From contig CM066290.1 of assembly GCA_033816765.1 (NCBI GenBank), positions 1,364,001-1,428,000 of the forward strand: a DNA stretch of 64,000 nucleotides. Reading direction: 5' to 3'. Below the pieces are notes generated by a model that saw only the letters and a list, made by a program, of their open reading frames with translations, ran no database searches and was not told the origin of the DNA. Positions 43,330 through 55,510 of this stretch are shown here, piece after piece (within the stretch, counting starts at the first letter, position 1; each line of letters starts with the position of its first letter). The translations under genes were made by a program, and so were the position numbers. This DNA comes from Nothopassalora personata (Eukaryota; Ascomycota; Dothideomycetes; Mycosphaerellales; Mycosphaerellaceae).

Positions 43330-46300
43330 TTACAACGCGCGCCGCTTTAAAAGAATCGGAAGACGCTCAACGTTAGTTAACACCTATAGTCTCGCTACTA
43401 GTTTATAATGAGACGACTACTAGTAACCTAATAAGATAGCTACTATAGACGCTAAACGCCGCCGCGCCCTCGCCGCGTACCGGAGAAGAACCGTCGGGTC
43501 CTAGAGGTTAGAACCCCCCTTCCTAGGATAGTAAGGTAGAGACATTCCGCGATTACTTCTTAAGGTTAAAGAGCTCTTTTAGGGTGCGATCCGCCCTAAA
43601 ACCGACGCTCTCTAAGGAGTATTACTAGGATGCGATTAACGACACCTTACTAGCGAGAGAGCGTACTAGGATACGGCACTTCTAGGATAAGGGAGACGGC
43701 GAACTTAGGAAGGACCCCGTTACTTTCTTTACGTAACTCGAGAAAGTCTTCGGTAATAGTAACGAGCGCGCTAAGGCCCTAGAGTAGCTTACTAAGATTA
43801 AATATGCAAACGGTTAACCTTAGTACGATTACTAGATAAAATTCAACGGACTCCTACTAAGCGCCGGCGAAGAGAACTAGAGCGACGACGCGAAGATTAG
43901 TTACTTACGCAACACCTTCTCGAACCCCGTTTAGATATATACGGCGGCTATACCGAAGAAGGAGGACTACTACGAGTTTACGGGGGAGGTCGAACGGATT
44001 ATAACTAACCTCGAGGACACGGACTAGTTTAAAATAGCCTATAAGAGGTAGAAGGATAATAATAAGGACTCTAGTACGACCGCTATAGTTACTACCCGTT
44101 CTTTTACGAGAACGGCTAGTAGCTAGGTTAATGCCGATAGTAACACTATTATAGTACTAACCCGGACAAGCGGAGGCCGCTCTAGAAGTCGTGAAGATCG
44201 GAAGGAGGATAAAGGGAGGTAGAGAGCAAAATAGGTAGACACCGCGGAGAGGGATCGTAGGCGCTAAGAACAGCTCTACTTCCGCTATAGAGCGAGCGGA
44301 CATCGAGTAAAGAAATGCCCGTACGCCGTAGTAGTTAATCCTACTAGGATTAATGCGGCCTCGGTCGCGCCAATCCTAGAGGACGACGGGTTAGAGTCGG
44401 ATCCCGAAGAGATAGGAAAAGACTAGCTCCTAGTCGAAAGCTAGAACTAGGAGATAAAGAAGTACTAGTAAAGGGGTAGAACGTAGTTAAGAGTTCTATA
44501 AATAGGAATCTTATATATACCGACGTACTCCTAAACGAAAGTTACGGAACGTTTACTCTTATCGATAAAGGATACATGTACTACGCTATAATTAACGGAG
44601 ACCTAGCGAAAGGCCTCGGTCTTACGTATATTAGTAACGAGAGCCGTAAGGCTATAGGGTTTACGAAGGCGATACGGAACTCGATCGAAGGAGTAGTCGC
44701 CTTCCGTATAGAAACTGCCGGGATCTACTAGGTAGTTTATACTTACGTCGTGCCTAATCTAGACTTCCCTATAATCCTAGGGAACCCGTAGAAGGCGCAT
44801 AACTAGATCCGGACTACGCCTAAAAAGCGCCGGTACTACTATAGCTTAGTAAAGAAATAGGTACCCGAAGGACGTAACTACGAAGAACACGAATCGGGTA
44901 AGCGTTTCGCTACGATTGCCGCGGTAACCGTAGAAGATATTAAGAAAGCCCTTAGTAAGAAGGAGCCGCCTACGCGAGAGGAACTTAAGAAGGGCTTACC
45001 TCTAGAACTTTAGGATATATTACCGCTGTTTTCTACTAGGGAAGCTAATAAACTAGCTCCGCACCGCGGCGACCTTAACTATAAGATTAAGATACGGACG
45101 AAAGCCGACGGAAGCCCGGAATTATTACCCTAGGGACCGCTCTATAGTATGTCTAAAGACGAGCTACTTATCCTCCGGAAGTTACTAACGGAACTATAGC
45201 GTAAGGGTTACATTCGCCCTTCTACCTTAGAAGCGGCGGCTCCCGTCTTATCTATAAGGAAGCCCGGGGGAGGACTTAGGTTCTACTATAATTATAGAGC
45301 ATTAAACTCGATCACTAAGTAGGACCGTTATCCGCTACTATTAATCCCGGAAACTATTCGGAACCTAACGGGCGCTAGATAGATTACGAAGGTTAACGTT
45401 ATTACCGTATTCTACTACCTTCGGATAGCTCGAGGCGAAGAGTATAAGACGGCTTTTCGAACTAGATTCGGTCTATAGGAGTAGCTAGTATGTCCGTTTA
45501 GTTTATCCGGGGCCCCTATAACATTCTAGCGGTATATTAACAGTTTATTACGGGACTACCTAGACGACTTTACCTCGGCCTACGCTAACGACGTCGTTAT
45601 TTACTCCGACGGAATAAAAAAGGACTATTTCTAGAAGGTTTGTATCGTACTCTAGAAGCTTTAGGACGGAGGCCTTTTCCTAGATCTAGGGAAGTATAAG
45701 TTTATATAGAAGAAGGTTAAGTACCTCGGGTTTATTATATATACCGACGGGATAGGAGTAGGACCCGACCCCGAGAAGGTAGTAGCAGTAAAGGACTAGA
45801 AGGCACTAGTTACCTAGAAGGAAGTGCGGCGTTTCTTAGGCTTTACGAACTACTACCGGATGTTTATTCTAAACTATTCGAAGCTCGCCGAGCTCTTAAC
45901 GTCGCTAACCGGTAAGAATAAGGTGTTTTCCTAGGGAGATCGTTAGGCTAATACGTTTAAGTCCCTAAAGGATAAGTACTATAAAGTACTAGTTTTAGCC
46001 TACTAGAACCCGGAGCTCCCTACCTTTTTAGAGACGGACTATAGCGGCTTTACGCTTAGAGGCGCCCTCCTATAAGAAAAGGACGGAGTCGTAAAACTAG
46101 TAGGATTCTACTCGAAGAAGCTTAATAAGGCTAAGATTAACTACGACATTTGATAAGGAGATGCTCGCGGTAGTATCCTATCTTAAAGAATAGGCTCCCG
46201 AGTTAAAAACATATAGGCCCTTTATAATCTAGACGGACTATAAGAACCTAGAATACTTTATAACGAAGAGACAGCTTTCCGAACGGCAGATCCGGTAGGT

Positions 46301-48230
46301 TAAGGAAGTTGTAAAATTCTAGTTTTTACTAGTATATAGGCCGGGCACCGAGGCGATTGTGCCGGACGCCCTTTCTCGAAGGGAGTAGGACACACTTAGG
46401 TAGGACGATAAGTTATTACGGTATCGTAGGTTTCTTAAACCGAACATCGTAAAGAATTAGCCGGGCTCGAAGGTAGTAGACGTTAGCTCGACTATAAAGG
46501 TTTCGTTAGTACGAATCTTAGCTATATAGTTCGAAGGACTATCCGCTATAGAAGAGGCGGATTTACCGGACGCACTATAGGGACCCTTCTAAGACTAAGA
46601 GCTAAACGACCTCTAGGAAAGAACTATCGAGAAGGATAGTACGTTCTAAGCGGTACACCGCGCGATTAAGGTAGGAGCGCGTTTACTTCCTAGCGAGGTA
46701 AAACTTAAGGTGCAAGTAGGTAACTATAGCATCGACCGTAACGGGTATCTTCGCTACCGCGGTAGGATTTAGGTACCTAGAGCTCCTAGTTCTACGGAGT
46801 CCGACTATAAGGAGGCGGACACAGCGATTCTATAGAACGACACCCTTCGAACTAAGCTAATCTAATCCGTGCACGATTTACCGGTATACGGCTACCCTAG
46901 CCGGGACTCTATAGCATCGATACTAAGTCGTAACTTCTACTAGCCCCTATAGTCTAAGCACGTAAGGCAGTTCTTAAGGAACTATAACTACTACGGTAGG
47001 AATAAGGTGTAGAGAGAATAAAAACACGGCCTCCTATAACCCTTACCGGTCCCCGACCGATTCTTCTAGGAGATCTCGATAGATTTTATAACGGATATGC
47101 CTAAGTCGTAAGGGAACACTTACCTCTAGGTAATTAAGGATCGACTAAGTAAGACCGTCGTTTTAGAAGCGATACCTACTATAAAAGCCGAGGACTACGC
47201 TAAAAGGTTCTTAGACTACTAGGTAAGATACTACGGCCTCCCTTAAGCTATTACGAGTAACCGGGGTACTAACTAGACGAGTACCTTCTAGAGGACCTTC
47301 TATCGTTTAACCGGTGTAAAATAGAGGCTTAGCTCCGCCTACTACCTATAAACCGAAGGAGGCCCGGAACGGTTAAACTAGGAAGTCTAGGCTTACCTTC
47401 GTAACTATATTAACTATAAGCAGTCCGACTAGAAACGCTAGCTCCCTACGGCGCAACTTACTCTAAACGCGCGGTATTACGCTAGGCTAGGAATAAGCCC
47501 CTTCTTCGCGGTATACGGATACGAGGCACTATTACCCGTTTAGTTATAACCGGATCTAGAGACCTCTTAGTTAGACGCCGCGTAACGGGTAACGCTATTT
47601 ATAGAAAGGATGTAAAAGATTACGGACCTGTATTAGGCGAGTATAGCGGAAGCCGCCTAAAAATAGGAGGACTACGCTACCCGGGATAGGAAGCCCGTAC
47701 TAATCTATCGTGTAGGCGATAAAGTTTAGCTAGATCTACGTAACTATGTTACTATACGACTAAAGAAGAGCCTCGACTATAGACACGCGAAGTATACGGT
47801 AGTAGAAGTAATCTTACCGTTATCTATACGCTTATCTAGGATCCCCGACGGGATCTACCCGGTCTTCTATCCTAACTTACTACGACCTATAAGCTAAGAC
47901 CCCTTACCTAGATAGGAGATCGATAACAAACAGCCGGACCCTATTATAATTGAGTCTTATAAAGAGTAGTAGGTAGAAGAGATCCTTTACGCTAGAACTA
48001 AGGTTAGAGGTAGAGGCCGAGTACGCGAAGTCCTAGTAAAATAGACCGGATACTATAAGCCTATATAGGAACTAGCAGGGTACCTCGCGGACACCGTAGC
48101 CGCGGATAACTTCGAGAGGAGATATAGTAACCTAATAACGCATAACGGACCAAAGGAGGCATAGGATACGAATAGAAGGGGGGGAAGGCGAAAAGGTAAG
48201 GATTACTAGGAATTTAGCGTAGACATAGGC
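43330..48230 (+). pseudogene. gag-pol of chromovirus B, RIP-mutated
   Basis: Visible in order: gag zinc knuckle at 44,278-44,322 (YFRYRASGHRVKKCP, His and last Cys kept); reverse transcriptase near 45.1-45.7 kb ([28 protein letters not shown]-like block, and an active site now reading YAND); RNase H and integrase to about 47.7 kb; and a chromodomain-like end near 47.95-48.1 kb (VEEILYARTKVRGRGR). Stops are TAG/TAA throughout. Exact ends of gag and pol are approximate. Confidence 0.82.
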
Positions 48231-48513
48231 GTTTAGGAAAAGGTAGGCGTTCTTTTAGGTTAGGGAGTCTTTTTAGGAGATAGAGAGAAGTAAGAAGGTA
48301 TAGGTAAGTTTAAGAGCGTTTTATTTTAGCGGCGTCCGCCGTAAAAGTAGCGGAGCCCGATCCCTTTTGAGATAGCTACATGCTATAATAGCCCGGTCGC
48401 GGCCCGCGCGAAAGACGAGGGTGCCCGAAGGCTAGCTAGTAGAAGCCGAGGCCTAACGCACGCGGCGCTAGCCTAGCTAGAGGTCGCGTAGGGCGCCCCC
48501 GGGACTAAGAGGT

Positions 48514-48919
48514 CGGTTAGCGATAGTTTTATAACGGGGCCCGTAGTATATACGTCTACCTAAAGGTAAGCTAAGCATTAGCTACAGTGCCTATAACCTT
48601 AGCGGCGACCGCACTAAAAGAATCGGTAAGCGCGTATAAAGAGGCGGGGGCCGTAAAAACTTACCGGGAGAGTATACTAGTACGCTAGAGGGGCTTTAAA
48701 GCCTTCTAGGCTTTAAGGACGGCGCGGAGCTTAGTACGAGCGTCGTCGCTAAAAGACCGTAAGCCGGTAGAAAAGTCGCGGAGTACGCTAGGGAGGATAC
48801 TTACGCGCGGTTCTAGTTAGTAGCGCGGGTCCACTTAGTATAGGCGCCGTAGGCGAGCTCCGGCCTAAAACGCGCGGTTAGCGATAATTTTCTTTCGGGG
48901 TCCGCGCGGTATATACATG
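48514..48919. repeat. Imperfect direct repeat in the 3' region of element B
   Basis: About 44 bp starting cggttagcgata occur at 48,514-48,557 and 48,875-48,919 (period about 361 bp), both containing a ggggcccg/ggggtccg core and tatatac. They lie in the extra 1.3 kb between pol and the 3' LTR. Confidence 0.55.
48571..48780 (-). pseudogene. Possible antisense ORF segment of element B
   Basis: One minus frame reads RDFSTGLRSFSDDARTKLRA, then KALKPL and FTAPASLYALTDSFSAVAAK over 70 codons, broken only by TAG/TAA. Its position between pol and the 3' LTR and its orientation against pol parallel the antisense ORFs of A and C. Support is weaker because I cannot follow the frame with confidence further upstream and no motif is recognisable. 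Confidence 0.4.
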
Positions 48920-49616
48920 TCCTCGTAATGCTTACGATTAGTATTATAGGCCTAGTAGGCGCGCGCGGTTACGCCCTAACGATAGTTAGCGGACCCCGAT
49001 AAGAATAGGACGAGGACCGGTACTTATATACTAGGAGACGTAGTCTACGCTAGTAGAGGCGTAGGGGACGTAGTAGATGCGGCGTTAGGCTATTTTATAC
49101 TAGGCTCCGGTTAGAATGTTTCGGTCTCCTTAGGAATTTATTCGGACTTACTTAATAGTATTAATAGGAGATGTAGTAGTAGTAGTTTCTATTTACGGCA
49201 TACTATTAGTATCTATCGGAACCCGTAAGGAAAATGTCGTCTCCCTAAGCGGTAGACATAAGATGCGCGAATATGCCCCTAAGGCTAGAGACGCTTAGCT
49301 AGGGGGAGGGGGAGGGGCGACTTACGCGTACGGTAGGTAATAAGAAAAAGAAAGAGAAGAAAAAAGAGAACGAGAACCTAAAGATATGTTCTAGGCTTCT
49401 ATTGTTCACATGTAACAATGACTATTGTTACTTAGTAGATAATAGCAAACCTTACACTTACCTAGGTAATAATACTTCGTCTCGGCGTCGGCGGGGCTAG
49501 ATAATAAGGAAGAGAAGCTCGGGCACTTCCTATTACGAGCCTAATAAAACACCTGGGACAATAGGCTCTAGGGCGGAGCTATAACTAGGGGCGGCGGAGG
49601 AGGAAGGGGGGGGTAG

Positions 49617-49778
49617 TATAAGGGGCGGGCCCCTATTTCTTAGTATAGACTACGCCTATACGTTCGGATTGCTTTCCGACACCTTTTCTTCGGACAGCGT
49701 ATAACTTCCCCTTTCTTCTATATCAAACTTATTATAAACTTTATAGAACTTTAGTATATACGTCGTTTACCCGTAATA
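49617..49778 (+). repeat. 3' LTR of element B
   Basis: 162 bp, same length as the 5' copy; differences are C to T or G to A. Followed by the ACGAA target duplication. Confidence 0.92.
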
Positions 49779-49783
49779 ACGAA

Positions 49784-52700
49784 GAGTGGACTACGAGATT
49801 GAACCCGAGTCTCGAAATAGTTATAGAAGCCTTTATTAGCGATTCTATTACTAAGACTTATATTAAGTTTACTACGCCGTAAAGTTAGGCGTAGGGTATT
49901 AGCCTTAATAACCGAGAGGAACCCTAGGAGCGACGTATAGGTAAAACGCTACGCTCCGAGAAGTAGACATCGACGAATCCTACTTTAACGACAATAGAAG
50001 CAATAAGGAAAACTAGGACCTAGGATAGAACGGATCGTAGTTACCGGAACCATAGAAAGAAAGTTAAGAAACTACTAGGCTAGATACTATCGAGGAAGAC
50101 TAGGATCCGGAAGAATTAAGCGAAGAAGATTCCTCCGAAGGAGAAGAGAGCGATACTAACGATAATAACGAATAACTAACCTTTATGATTAATACACCTA
50201 AGAAATTATATAATATAATCGTACACCTATAAAGAAGGTACGAAGAGTTCCTACCTAAGATAGGCGGACGAAGAATGCTACACTCTATTAAGTTTAATAA
50301 GACACTCGACACCCTACGAGGTATAGCCTAGGGATACCTACTTATAGAAACAACCGAGAATCTAGTAACCGCTATTATAGAACGACTACCGATAGGGAGC
50401 CGAATAATAGAAACCGGATATCTTATACCGTTAGGAACATTTATAGCGAATGAATTACGTAACGTAGTATAACACGCACGCGCGCTCTACTTAGAAACGT
50501 AGAAGATCTAGGAACGTTACCGAATGTAGGTATAGATATAGAAAGGCTCGCGCTAGGTTTAAGCGGAGGCCTCGAGACACGAAGTACGACGTTCTATATA
50601 CGAATAGGGAAAAGGATTAACTCCCTAGGAATAAGCGACCGAAGGGAGTTATATAACATAGAAAAGGCTTAAGCATTACTAACGACAATAGTATTTTGAA
50701 CTAAAATTATCGTTAACGGGCACAAGATAGATGCTATAATAGATTCCGGAGCAAGCGGGAACTTTACCTCCGAATTATTTGTTATAAGACATAGGATTGC
50801 TACTTATAAGAAGAAAGAGAGTTATAAATTAATCGCGATAGACGGATTATTCTTACCTAGTATAGAGCGCGAGACGATACCGCTACCACTTACTATCTAA
50901 CGGTACTACGAGGAGATTATCTTAGATGTTCCTAATATAGCTAGTTATAACATCGTACTAGGTATACCTTAGTTAAGAAAGCATAATCTAGTAATCGACT
51001 AGAGAAGAGGAGTACTTATATTTAGGGAATGCGACTACGTTATTAACATTTAGCCTACGTAGCGGTAGCGTTCGCTAGTAGATAAGGTAAAGAGACAGCT
51101 AAATAGGATATAGCTTACGCCGAATAGAAGGATAGGAGAACTACCTTCGACTAGGATAGATAGTAGCGTAGGGCCGCCGGGTTACGAAGTTACTAGTAGT
51201 AATAGAAGTAACGCACTATCGAAGGATACTAATATCTTAGAGTTAAGTATTCCTAAAGAGTATCGTAAGTAGTCGCGACTCTTTAAAGAGGAAAGAGGTA
51301 AGGATGCCTTACCTAAGCACTAACTATAGGATTATAAGATAAACATTTAGCTAGGGAAAGAGCCTCTATAAGGACCCCTATATTAAATGTCTAAGAAAGA
51401 GCTATAGACCCTACGAGAATAGCTAAAGGAGAAGCTAGCTAAAGGATAGATAAGAAGATCTACCTTAAGTGTAGGAACTCTATGTATGTTCGTTCTAAAA
51501 GCAAACGGGAAGTTACGACTCGTATAAGACTATAGGAAGTTAAACGAGATTACGATTAAGAACCGATACCCGCTACCTAACATCGAAGAAGCGTAAGATA
51601 GATTAACTAGATTAGACTAGTACACGAAGATTAACCTACGAGATGCCTTCTACGCTATACGAATAGCGGAAGGAGAAGAATAGAAAACCGCTTTTAGAAT
51701 AAGATACGGACTTTACGAATTCTTAGTTATGCTAATAGGATTAACTAACGCACCCGTATCCTATTAGGACCTTATTAACGAAACACTTAGAGACCTACTC
51801 GACGTATACGTTATCGCTTATATAGACGACATATTAGTCTACACGAAAGGATCCCTTTAGAATTATATAAAGCAAGTCTAGGACGTATTCGAACGACTTA
51901 CGCGTTTAGGATTTAAGATAGCACCCGAGAAATGCGAATTCTATAAGAAAGAAGTTAAATTCTTAGGCTTTATTATTAGCACTATAGGGATAACGATCGA
52001 CCCTATAAAGACATAGTTAATTAGAGAATAGCTAGAACTAAAAACAGTTAAGGACGTACAATTATTCCTTAGACTAGCGAACTACAACCGGAAATTCATT
52101 AAGGACTACGTAAAGACAGTAGTACTAATAACGATACTTATAAGAAAAGACGTTACCTAGAAATAGGGAAAGGAACAGATTAAAGCGTTTAAGAAACTTA
52201 AGGAATAATGCGCTTTAGCCCCTACGCTTCGACTATTCGATAGTAGTAAGGAAGTCTATATCGAGACCGATACGTCTAATATAGCAATAGGCGCGTATCT
52301 AACATAGATACACGATAGGTAGAGACACCTAGTAGCCTATTATTCCCGGAAAATAACTATAGCGGAACAGAACTACGACATCTATAATAAAGAGCTTCTA
52401 GCTATCGTTACTATTATATAATATTAGAGAGTATATATCGAGGGCCTACCGAAGTTAACGATTCTTTCTAACTATAAGAATCTTACGTACTTCACGACGA
52501 CGAAAGAACTTACCCGAAGGTAAGCCCGCTAGTCAGAGCTACTAGGACAGTATAAGTTCGAAATTAAATATACTCTAGGACGAGAAAATGGCCGCGCCGA
52601 CGCGCTAAGCCAAAGAAGCGACTATATAGAAGGAAAAGAACTAGTATAACATAAAATACTAAAGACAAACCCCGACGGAAGTCTTAGCGCTAACATAAGA

Positions 52701-54060
52701 GAATTTCATAACATCGTACGGATATTAGGCGATAAGGACGAACAATTCCCTATATCGTAAGGAAAATACTAGGTCCTAAAGGATCGAGAAGAAGAATATA
52801 TACGATAACATTACGACGGACTAACTTATAGATACCCTAGAACTTTAAAGACAATAGACCTAATATAACGCAGTTTCTCATTTCTATAGATAAGACTTAA
52901 GGTGTTACGCTACATTAAACAATACGTACACTACTAACGAAATAAGGCTACGAGACATGCAAAATACGGTTACCTATAGTTTAGGACACTACTAATAAAA
53001 CCATAGGACGAAGTTATAATAGACTTTATTACGAAACTCCTACCGTTAAGAGACTAAGTTACGAAATAACTATACGACATAATACTAGTTATAGTTAGTA
53101 GACTTATAAAATATACACACTTCATTCCTATATTAGAGACATACAATATAGAGTAGCTCGGATACCTCGTACTAGATAGACTTATCCGGTACTACGGATA
53201 CCCTTAAGCGTTTATAACGGACAGAGATAAGCTATTTACATCGAACTACTAGAAGACGCTTATAGGAACGATCGGAATTAAACATAAGCTGTTAATAGCA
53301 TATTATCCGGAGATAGACGGATAAACCGAAAGGATGAATTAAACGCTGGAACAATACCTACGACACTACATTAACTATGCATAAGATAACTAGGTTTTAT
53401 TACTACTACTAGCGTAGATTGTACTAAATAACTACAAATTAGAGATAACTTTAACGACACTATTTTATGCGAACTTTAGTAAAGATCCTAACTTATTTAG
53501 AACACCTAGATCCTATCTATAGGCCGAAAGAGCGATCGTAACGACGGACACTCTTAAGGAAGTATATAAAGAAACACGTAAGGCGATCGAAGATACATAA
53601 TACAAACTGTCTTAATAACGGCAAGACACGAGAAAAATAGCACCTCTACTAAAAGAGGGGGATAAGGTCTATCTCCTTATAAAAAACTTAAGAACAAGAA
53701 GATAGACTAAGAAACTAGATTACGTTAAGGTCGGACTATTTTTTATCGACAAAGTTATAGGACTAGTTAACTACCGTCTACGGCTACTACCTAACGTAAA
53801 AATCTACCTAGTCTTCTACATCTCTAAGTTAGAACCCGTAGACGCCGAAACACCCTACTAGGAGAGCTTCCATTTCGAACTAGAAGTAGAAAACGAATTT
53901 AAAGTCGAAAAAATCCTAGATAAGAAAGGTTAGCAATACCTTATTAAGTAGAAAGGATACGACGAATTAGAAAATACCTAGGAACTAAAATAAAACCTAC
54001 AAAACTATTAGTAAAAGATCCGACAATACTAAAAATAGGTCCGCCGATATAACTAACGAC
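49784..54060 (+). pseudogene. pol of chromovirus C (after the B insertion)
   Basis: The retropepsin block IDSGASGNFTSELF is intact near 50.7 kb. Reverse transcriptase at about 51.5-52.0 kb shows DYRKLNEITIKNRYPLPNIE and the unmutated active site YIDDILVY. RNase H follows at about 52.25-52.6 kb (ETDTSNIAIGAYLT, RADALS). Integrase is at about 52.9-53.6 kb, and a chromodomain near 53.9 kb reads FKVEKILDKKG. Stops are TAG/TAA and often fall at expected Trp or Gln. This copy keeps more catalytic residues than A or B. Confidence 0.87.
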
Positions 54061-54082
54061 AATCGATCTATCGGCCGACGAG

Positions 54083-54156
54083 CGACTAGAGTAGGAATCG
54101 AACCTATAACCTTAAGAGTATAGATAGCTTACGCTCTACTACTAAGCTACCTAGCC
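54083..54156 (-). tRNA. tRNA-like sequence between the convergent ORFs of element C
   Basis: 74 nt on the minus strand fit a tRNA outline. A 7-bp acceptor stem GGCTAGG/TCTAGTC (two G-T pairs) is followed by TA, a D stem GCTT/GAGC with loop AGTAGTA, and a T arm ATAGG-TTCGATT-CCTAC with one A-C mismatch that a single RIP change explains. The A box TAGCTTAGTAG and the B box GGTTCGATTCC match RNA polymerase III consensus. The anticodon arm is poor: GAGC or AAGC pairs weakly and position 33 is not T, so the identity cannot be read (a TCT loop is possible). It may be a captured tRNA, a SINE-like head or an element-borne tRNA-like structure. A working host tRNA is unlikely. Confidence 0.5.
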
Positions 54157-54252
54157 GATTAATAAGAATAGGGACACAACTTATAAATAAATACCCTAAT
54201 AAGTCTCTACCCCTAGGGACTCGCCCTAAGGCTCCGCTCTAGAAAGCGCCGC

Positions 54253-54735
54253 CTAGTTATTTACGGGCATCTCTAGGATATCTAAGAAAGAAACTAGCGA
54301 AGGCGACACCTCTACCCCCGACGCCCGCTTAAGAGACGCTAGCTCCTCGCGCGCCTCTTTCTCCTTAAGCTCCTCTAGCTCCTTAGCGACGGTATCGTCG
54401 GTACGACGCTTAGCTAATCGTAGCTATTTCCGAAGACGGATCTTACGTATCTTTAGCCGCACCTCCTCCTCTTTAATCCTCTTAAGCTCTAGCTTAAGAT
54501 TATCGCGCGAATCGCGAAGACGTTCCTACTCCGGACGAGAGAGACGTACATCGCAATCCTTATAGCCTTTTTGAATATAGGCCGAACACTTTCTAGACCG
54601 AGAACCTACGATACACTTTACTACTACGCCCGAGGATCGAGACTTCTAACAATTCGTGTATAGAGCTATTTTAATACTAGAAACTTTAGTATCCTAAGTA
54701 AGTCGTTAACGGCGTTTATAGGAAGAAGAAGACAT
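54253..54735 (-). pseudogene. Antisense accessory ORF of element C: Cys cluster plus coiled coil
   Basis: A 161-codon minus frame from ATG (54,735) to TAG has five internal stops, all TAG/TAA. The N-terminal half carries Cys residues in VVKCIVGSRSRKCSAYIQKG and then KDCDVRLSRPE, resembling a Cys-rich zinc-binding patch with some Cys lost. The rest is a strong predicted coiled coil of alternating Glu/Lys/Arg/Leu (LKLELKRIKEEEVRLKIRKI, then AKELEELKEKEAREELASLK). It lies between pol and the 3' LTR, convergent with pol. Hypothetical proteins of this Cys-then-coil shape are, from memory, common in fungal genomes and may be transposon-encoded. Function unknown. Confidence 0.72.
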
Positions 54736-54809
54736 AGTTAACTATTACTATAAGAAATGATAACGGCTTAAGAAGCTTCGGGGACGAAGCTAGGCTAAGA
54801 AGGGGATAG

Positions 54810-55149
54810 TGTTACGGAATAATTCCTATAGACCCTAGAATTATAACGATAAGATAAACACGTAACTTATCCTACCTAAGCGCTTAGACTTAGAGCGATT
54901 AGACTACTTATACTTAGACTAATTAGACTACTTATGCTTAGACTAATTAGACTAATTACCGAGATCTACGAATCTCCTTTATATTTAGGAACGCTAAGAA
55001 ACCCTTATGGTTTTAGTACGTTTAACTTACTATTTAATATTACTATTTAGAATATACTACAACCTAACCTCTACCTTATTGCTACTTAATCTTTATAAGA
55101 CAAGATAGCTACTACTTTATTACTCTCCCTTAACTTCCTATTGGCCCGA
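54810..55149 (+). repeat. 3' LTR of element C
   Basis: 340 bp, aligned without gaps to 41,425-41,764. It directly abuts LTR E at 55,150. Confidence 0.88.
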
Positions 55150-55510
55150 TGTTAGGGCCGTAAGACTATAAGGGGATGTCGTAATGTATAGCACGCCTAC
55201 GATCTTCTAATCGTAGATAAACTAAAGCTTACTTTCTTCTATCGACGCTATGCGCGTCTCCTAGTGTACGTATACGCGTTACGTGCGGCATGCTAAGCCG
55301 GGTATAGCCGCATTACATGTAAGGGTTAGCTATAGGCTACCCTTATAACTGCCTCCCCTTCTAGGCCGAGCTACCCTTAGCTCGCGGCTTTAGGAGATTT
55401 CTATGTAAGTAATCTATCTACTTCTCGTAGATTCCGTTACTATACGACCCGCCTACGGGTCTCGTACGTATCGTTATCGTAGTATAGTAATGTCTACTAA
55501 CTACCCTATG
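55150..55510 (-). mobile_element. Fragment E of the A/D chromovirus family (LTR plus leader)
   Basis: The first 198 bp (55,150-55,347, tgttagggcc...cccttata) are an LTR equal in length to the D LTR. The next 160 bp match the leader next to the D LTR (inverted relative to 40,660-40,823). Homology ends near 55,510. No coding part is left. E and D together form an inverted pair about 14 kb apart, which could mimic terminal inverted repeats of a larger unit. Confidence 0.8.

Larger units (their letters stand above)
43001..49778 (+). mobile_element. Complete Ty3/chromovirus B, nested in C
   Basis: Two 162-bp LTRs and a perfect 5-bp target duplication ACGAA (42,996-43,000 and 49,779-49,783). Plus-strand gag with zinc knuckle, protease, reverse transcriptase, RNase H, integrase and chromodomain, then about 1.3 kb of additional sequence before the 3' LTR. 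All frames carry RIP-type stops. Length 6,778 bp. Because it lies inside C, it inserted later than C. Confidence 0.92.
41425..55149 (+). mobile_element. Ty3/chromovirus C, complete but split by element B
   Basis: Two 340-bp LTRs without indels relative to each other (41,425-41,764 and 54,810-55,149) bound a plus-strand gag, protease, reverse transcriptase, RNase H, integrase and chromodomain. These are followed by a tRNA-like sequence and an antisense ORF. Element B (43,001-49,778) interrupts it after the gag zinc knuckle. Without B the element is about 6.95 kb. I could not define a target duplication for C, because the LTR ends are not clear TG...CA after mutation. Confidence 0.87.

Noticed and set aside
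50100..50312. 70-codon minus ORF in element C
   Set aside because: Antisense to gag/protease of C; open only because RIP removed stops on that strand.
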